From contig JACJXH010000001.1 of NCBI GenBank assembly GCA_020636745.1, positions 1-64,000 on the forward strand: a stretch of DNA of 64,000 bases. Reading direction: 5' to 3'. Position 1 is the first letter of the stretch, and every line of letters starts with the position of its first letter. Below are positions 60,133 through 64,000 of the stretch, in pieces. The notes below the pieces were generated by a model that saw only the letters and a program-made list of their open reading frames with translations, was not told where the DNA came from and did no database searches. Source of the DNA: Lentimicrobiaceae bacterium (GTDB lineage Bacteria > Bacteroidota > Bacteroidia > Bacteroidales > Lentimicrobiaceae). The position numbers and the translations under genes are program-made.

Positions 60133-61899
60133 ATGGAAATTACACGGATTTTTGACCTGCTGCCACATTATGCAAGTAGTTTTAAGCCTAAAGAGGATGC
60201 ACTTGCTTTTAAAGAGAATGGTGTCTGGAAAAAATACAGCATCGGACATTATATCCAGATGGTGGATAATATTAGCAGCGGATTGTTGGCATTAGGAATT
60301 CAGAAAGGTGATAAAATTGCAACTATTACCAATAACAGACCTGAGTGGAATTTTATTGACATGGCCATTATGCAGGTTGGGGCAATCCATGTTCCTGTAT
60401 ATCCTACCATCAGTCAGGCCGATTATCAGTATATTTTCAACCATGCCGATATCAGATTGATTTTTACAGCAGGTGAAGAGCTTGGAAAGAAAATGAAGGA
60501 TTTGCTTCATGACTGCCCATGTGTTAAAGAGATATTTACTTTTAAATACAGCGACGGGTTCCGCAATATTTATGATTTATCCGAACTTGGTCAGTCGCAT
60601 CCTGAGCCGGAAAAAATTGAGGAGATCAAAAAGAGCATTGGGCCTGATGATTTGGCTACCATTATCTATACATCAGGTACAACAGGAAACCCTAAAGGGG
60701 TAATGCTTTCGCATAACAATATTATATCCAATTTCAAGGCTGTTTCATATATTCCTACTTTTGGTGAAGAAGGCAAAGCGCTCAGCTTTCTGCCTTTATG
60801 CCATATATATGAAAGAATGTTAAATTACTTGTATCAGTATCTGGGCATTTCTATTTATTACGCTGAAAGTATTGCCACAATTACCGATAATATCAAGGAA
60901 ATAAAGCCTGATATGATGTGTTGCGTTCCGCGTTTACTTGAGAAGATTTATGATAAAATTCAGGCGACCGGGAGAAAGCAAAAAGGAATCAAAAAAACAA
61001 TTTTCTTCTGGGCGGTTAATCTGGCTCTTCATTATAATGTGCGTGGACATAACTCGCCACTTTATAAAGTGCAGCATCGCATAGCTGATAAGTTGATTTA
61101 CAGTAAATGGCGCGAGGCTCTTGGGGGTAATTTTAAAATTATTGTTTCAGGAGGAGCTTCAATTCAACCCAGATTGGTAAGGACTTTCAGAGCTGCTGGG
61201 CTTCCGGTGTATGAAGGATACGGTCTGACTGAAACATCACCTGTTGTGGCCGTAACAAGCACCGATGAAAATGGAATTAAAATAGGGACAGTGGGCCCTC
61301 CTTTGCGCGGCGTTGAAGTCAAAATAGGCGAGGATGGCGAAATTCTTACCAGAGGTCCCGGCGTGATGCTTGGTTATTACAAAGACCCTGAGCTCACAGC
61401 CGGAGTTATTGATGCAGATGGATGGTTTCATACCGGTGATATTGGTCTGTTTGAAAAAGAGGGCCAGCTCCGGATAACGGGAAGAAAGAAAGAAATATTT
61501 AAAACCTCATTGGGGAAATACATTGCCCCTGAGCTGCTTGAAAATAAAATTAAAGAGTCGCCATTTATTGATAATATTATGGTCGTTGGTGAAAACCAAA
61601 AGTTTGCGGCCGCTCTTATTGTTCCTGATTTCAATCATTTAAGATCATGGTGTAAGATTAAAGAAATCGAATACACTACTGATGCCGAAATGGTTACACT
61701 CCCGAGAATCAAACAACGGATTACAAAAGTTGTTGATCATTACAACAAGCATTTTGGCGCAACCGAACAGATTAAAAAAATTGAGCTTATGCCTGTCGAA
61801 TGGTCTACTGCTTCAGGTGAGTTAACACCCACGCTGAAACTCAGACGTTCTTTTGTTTGCAACAGATACAAACCATTGATTGAAAAGATGTTTAATTAA
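60133..61899 (+). CDS. Long-chain acyl-CoA synthetase (AMP-forming), paralog 1
   Basis: 588 residues of the ANL superfamily. Such enzymes activate fatty acids to acyl-AMP and then acyl-CoA. The AMP-binding P-loop YTSGTTGNPKG is at 179-189, the A5 motif YGLTETSP is near 376, WFHTGDIG is near 437, and GRKKEIFKTSLGKYIAPE carries the hinge and the start of the C-terminal domain. The length and the LCHIYERMLNYLYQ motif point to long-chain type (FadD15/ACSL-like). It is the first of three consecutive paralogs, with 18 bases to the next, and so part of an operon. I infer no particular chain length. Confidence 0.94.
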   Translation: MEITRIFDLLPHYASSFKPKEDALAFKENGVWKKYSIGHYIQMVDNISSGLLALGIQKGDKIATITNNRPEWNFIDMAIMQVGAIHVPVYPTISQADYQYIFNHADIRLIFTAGEELGKKMKDLLHDCPCVKEIFTFKYSDGFRNIYDLSELGQSHPEPEKIEEIKKSIGPDDLATIIYTSGTTGNPKGVMLSHNNIISNFKAVSYIPTFGEEGKALSFLPLCHIYERMLNYLYQYLGISIYYAESIATITDNIKEIKPDMMCCVPRLLEKIYDKIQATGRKQKGIKKTIFFWAVNLALHYNVRGHNSPLYKVQHRIADKLIYSKWREALGGNFKIIVSGGASIQPRLVRTFRAAGLPVYEGYGLTETSPVVAVTSTDENGIKIGTVGPPLRGVEVKIGEDGEILTRGPGVMLGYYKDPELTAGVIDADGWFHTGDIGLFEKEGQLRITGRKKEIFKTSLGKYIAPELLENKIKESPFIDNIMVVGENQKFAAALIVPDFNHLRSWCKIKEIEYTTDAEMVTLPRIKQRITKVVDHYNKHFGATEQIKKIELMPVEWSTASGELTPTLKLRRSFVCNRYKPLIEKMFN

Positions 61900-61917
61900 A
61901 CTAATCAGAATCTGCGC

Positions 61918-63702
61918 ATGGAGAATGTAACACGTCTGTTTGACCTTTTGCCTCGTTATCAGGAAAATTTTAAGCCTAAGGATGATGCTATAGCTGGTAA
62001 GGAAAATGGCAAATGGGTGAGGTATTCTATTGATAAGTACCGAACGGCCGCAGATTCTATTAGTTATGCCTTACTTGCTTCGGGGGTAAAGGCCGGTGAT
62101 AGAGTTGCTACGATTATGCCCAGCCGGCCTGAATGGAATTTTTTGGATATGGGCATTATGCAAGCCGGAGCTGTTCATGTTCCTGTTTATCCAACTATCA
62201 GTGAATCTGATTATAAGCATATATTGAACCATGCCGGTGTGAAATTTATTTTTATTTCCGGAAAAGATATTTACAGGAAGATTGAGCACATTGTCCCTGA
62301 TATTGAAGGACTGATAGAGGTCTTTGCTGTGAAAGAAACAGAAGGAGTGAGAACTTTGTCAGCATTTATGGAATATGGCTCACAAAATGCAAATCCTCAG
62401 TTACTTGACAGTATTAAATCAACTGTAAAATCAGACGATTTGGCTACACTTATCTACACATCTGGTACAACCGGAAATCCTAAAGGGGTGATGCTTAGCC
62501 ACGCAAATATCATCAGTAATTTTAAAGGGGTTTCTCACATTCCTCCCATTGGCGAAGAAGGCCGGGCTCTGAGCTATTTGCCACTTTGTCATGTGTATGA
62601 AAGAATGCTTAATTATATGTATCAATATCTTGGCATTTCGGTTTACTATGCCGAGAATATGGCCACTATCGGCGATAATCTTAAAGAAATTCAACCCGAC
62701 ATTCTGACAACAGTTCCGCGATTGCTTGAGAAAATTTATGATAAAATTATCGGCACCGGTCGTAAATTGAAGGGAATCAAAAAAGTCATTTTTTTCTGGT
62801 CAGTGAGTGTTGGCCTCAGGTTTGAGCTAAATGGAAAAAATGGATGGTATTACGAAACAAAACTTAAAATTGCCCGTAAACTGGTTTTTAACAAATGGAA
62901 AGTGGCCGTTGGTGGCAATATGAAGGTGATAGTTTCGGGCGGAGCAGCTCTGCAACCCCGGTTAGCCCGGATTTTTTGGGCGGCGGGAATTCCCGTGCTT
63001 GAAGGATATGGACTTACCGAAACTTCTCCTGTTATTGCTGTGAATGATTTTGATGAGAACGGGCTTTTATTTGGCACCGTTGGCAGAGTGTTAAAGTGTG
63101 TGGATGCCAGAATTGCTGAAGATGATGAAATTCTTTGCAAAGGCCCCGGCCTTATGCTGGGTTATTACAAAGAGCCTGAGCTTACAGCAGAAGCTATTGA
63201 CGCTGACGGCTGGTTTCATACAGGTGATATTGGCGTAATTGGTGAACTTGGTCACTTGAAAATTACCGGACGAAAAAAGGAAATATTTAAAACATCGCTC
63301 GGAAAATATATTAGTCCTGAGTTAATTGAAAATAAATTCAAAGAATCCTCTTTCATTGATACCCTCATGGTTGTTGGTGAAAATCAGAAATTTGCAGCAG
63401 CCCTGATTGTCCCTGATTTTGTTTATCTGAGAAACTGGTGCGCCATTAAAGAAATAGAATATACCACCGATGCTGAAATGATTCTTTTGCCCAGGATAAA
63501 GAAGCGTTTTCAGAAAGAGCTGGATAAGTACAATAAATTCTTTGGTGCTACCGAGCAGGTTAAACGATTTGTGCTTATTGATCATGAATGGACAATTGAA
63601 TCAGGCGAACTTACAGCATCTTTAAAGCTTCGCCGTAAGTTCATTTGTCAGAAATATGATGCAGTGACCAGGCTCATATTCAATATAGATTCTGACGATT
63701 AG
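61918..63702 (+). CDS. Long-chain acyl-CoA synthetase (AMP-forming), paralog 2
   Basis: 594 residues, closely similar along its whole length to the preceding gene, with YTSGTTGNPKG near 180, LCHVYERMLNYMYQYLG, YGLTETSP, WFHTGDIG and GRKKEIFKTSLGKYISPE. All catalytic elements are intact, so this is a working duplicate and not a remnant. Differences are concentrated in the first 180 residues and in the region after the P-loop, where acyl-chain specificity usually lies. The gene starts 18 bases after paralog 1. Confidence 0.94.
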   Translation: MENVTRLFDLLPRYQENFKPKDDAIAGKENGKWVRYSIDKYRTAADSISYALLASGVKAGDRVATIMPSRPEWNFLDMGIMQAGAVHVPVYPTISESDYKHILNHAGVKFIFISGKDIYRKIEHIVPDIEGLIEVFAVKETEGVRTLSAFMEYGSQNANPQLLDSIKSTVKSDDLATLIYTSGTTGNPKGVMLSHANIISNFKGVSHIPPIGEEGRALSYLPLCHVYERMLNYMYQYLGISVYYAENMATIGDNLKEIQPDILTTVPRLLEKIYDKIIGTGRKLKGIKKVIFFWSVSVGLRFELNGKNGWYYETKLKIARKLVFNKWKVAVGGNMKVIVSGGAALQPRLARIFWAAGIPVLEGYGLTETSPVIAVNDFDENGLLFGTVGRVLKCVDARIAEDDEILCKGPGLMLGYYKEPELTAEAIDADGWFHTGDIGVIGELGHLKITGRKKEIFKTSLGKYISPELIENKFKESSFIDTLMVVGENQKFAAALIVPDFVYLRNWCAIKEIEYTTDAEMILLPRIKKRFQKELDKYNKFFGATEQVKRFVLIDHEWTIESGELTASLKLRRKFICQKYDAVTRLIFNIDSDD

Positions 63703-63735
63703 TATTTCTTATCTGAATGCCAACTGGTTCATAAA

Positions 63736-64000
63736 ATGAAGAAGGTTGAGCTGATATGCGATATTCTGGATGTAATCCGTGAAAAATTTCCGGATAAAGA
63801 AGATGTATTTGCATATAAAATTGGCAATTCGTGGGTGCGCGTTTCATCTGCCAGCTATCTGGCTAATTCTGAATTGCTTGGCCTTGGGCTTCAGGCCGCC
63901 GGATTAAAAGCCGGTGATAAAGTGGCTACCATTTTAGGTAATAGACCGGAATGGAATTATTTTGATATGGGAATTATGCTGTCGGGGTGCATTCATGTTC
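63736..64000 (+). CDS. Acyl-CoA synthetase paralog 3, N-terminal part (cut by window edge)
   Basis: The frame opens at an ATG at 63736, 33 bases after paralog 2, and stays open for the 88 codons to the window end. The visible part ends with KAGDKVATILGNRPEWNYFDMGIM and SGCIHV, aligning to the same region in the two upstream paralogs (for example KIATITNNRPEWNFIDMAIMQVGAIHVPV). The N-terminus (MKKVELICDILDVIREKFPDKEDVFAY) is more divergent. The P-loop lies beyond the edge. Confidence 0.85.
   Translation, partial: MKKVELICDILDVIREKFPDKEDVFAYKIGNSWVRVSSASYLANSELLGLGLQAAGLKAGDKVATILGNRPEWNYFDMGIMLSGCIHV

Overview
The window comes from a Bacteroidota chromosome, most likely Bacteroidales or a close relative. 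Four lines of evidence agree: several secreted proteins end in type IX secretion (T9SS) sorting domains; promoter elements fit the Bacteroidota TTG-N19-20-TAnnTTTG pattern and replace sigma70-type boxes; a GldA-type ABC ATPase and the glycine-lipid pair glsA/glsB are present; and MraY, FtsZ and the FtsL-like protein have the Bacteroidota architecture. No rRNA is present. One tRNA-Pro(GGG) is found.

Layout. 1-4.8 kb: the 5' part of a probable HNH-endonuclease-family gene, metK with a possibly structured leader, a small HTH/coiled-coil protein and gldA. 4.8-14.8 kb: an accessory block of secreted T9SS proteins. It holds an Asp-box propeller protein, a 1451-residue papain-like/beta-helix protein, a second propeller-like protein and two broken relatives of the 1451-residue gene, so the block has gone through duplication and deletion. 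14.8-17.3 kb: a GxxExxY-family putative nuclease gene followed 2 bases later by a 2.1-kb array of about 21 units of a 98/99-bp imperfect palindrome. This is the most unusual object in the window. 17.3-18.2 kb: a small secreted protein and the rplM promoter and leader.

18.2-21 kb: rplM-rpsI-rpsB-tsf (translation), ending in back-to-back terminators. 21-37 kb, minus strand: a nearly complete division/cell-wall (dcw) cluster in transcription order mraZ-rsmH-ftsL-like-ftsI-murE-mraY-murD-ftsW-murG-murC-ftsQ-ftsA-ftsZ-yqeY. Its genes are tightly spaced or overlapping, and MraZ-box-like repeats lie upstream of mraZ. MurE carries the DNPR motif for meso-diaminopimelate. murF and ddl are absent from the cluster.

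37-42.5 kb: glsA-glsB-engB, a biotin carrier plus carboxyltransferase pair, a YjbR-like protein and a DUF6132-like membrane protein. 42.7-50 kb, minus strand: a CHAT-protease/TPR lipoprotein gene just upstream of mutS2, and a dockerin-containing T9SS protein. 50.4-53.3 kb: an ECF sigma factor with a membrane-anchored TPR partner, tRNA-Pro and trxB. 53.4-64 kb: a DEAD-box helicase, full-length purL, an SDR oxidoreductase and three tandem long-chain acyl-CoA synthetase genes, the last cut by the window edge.
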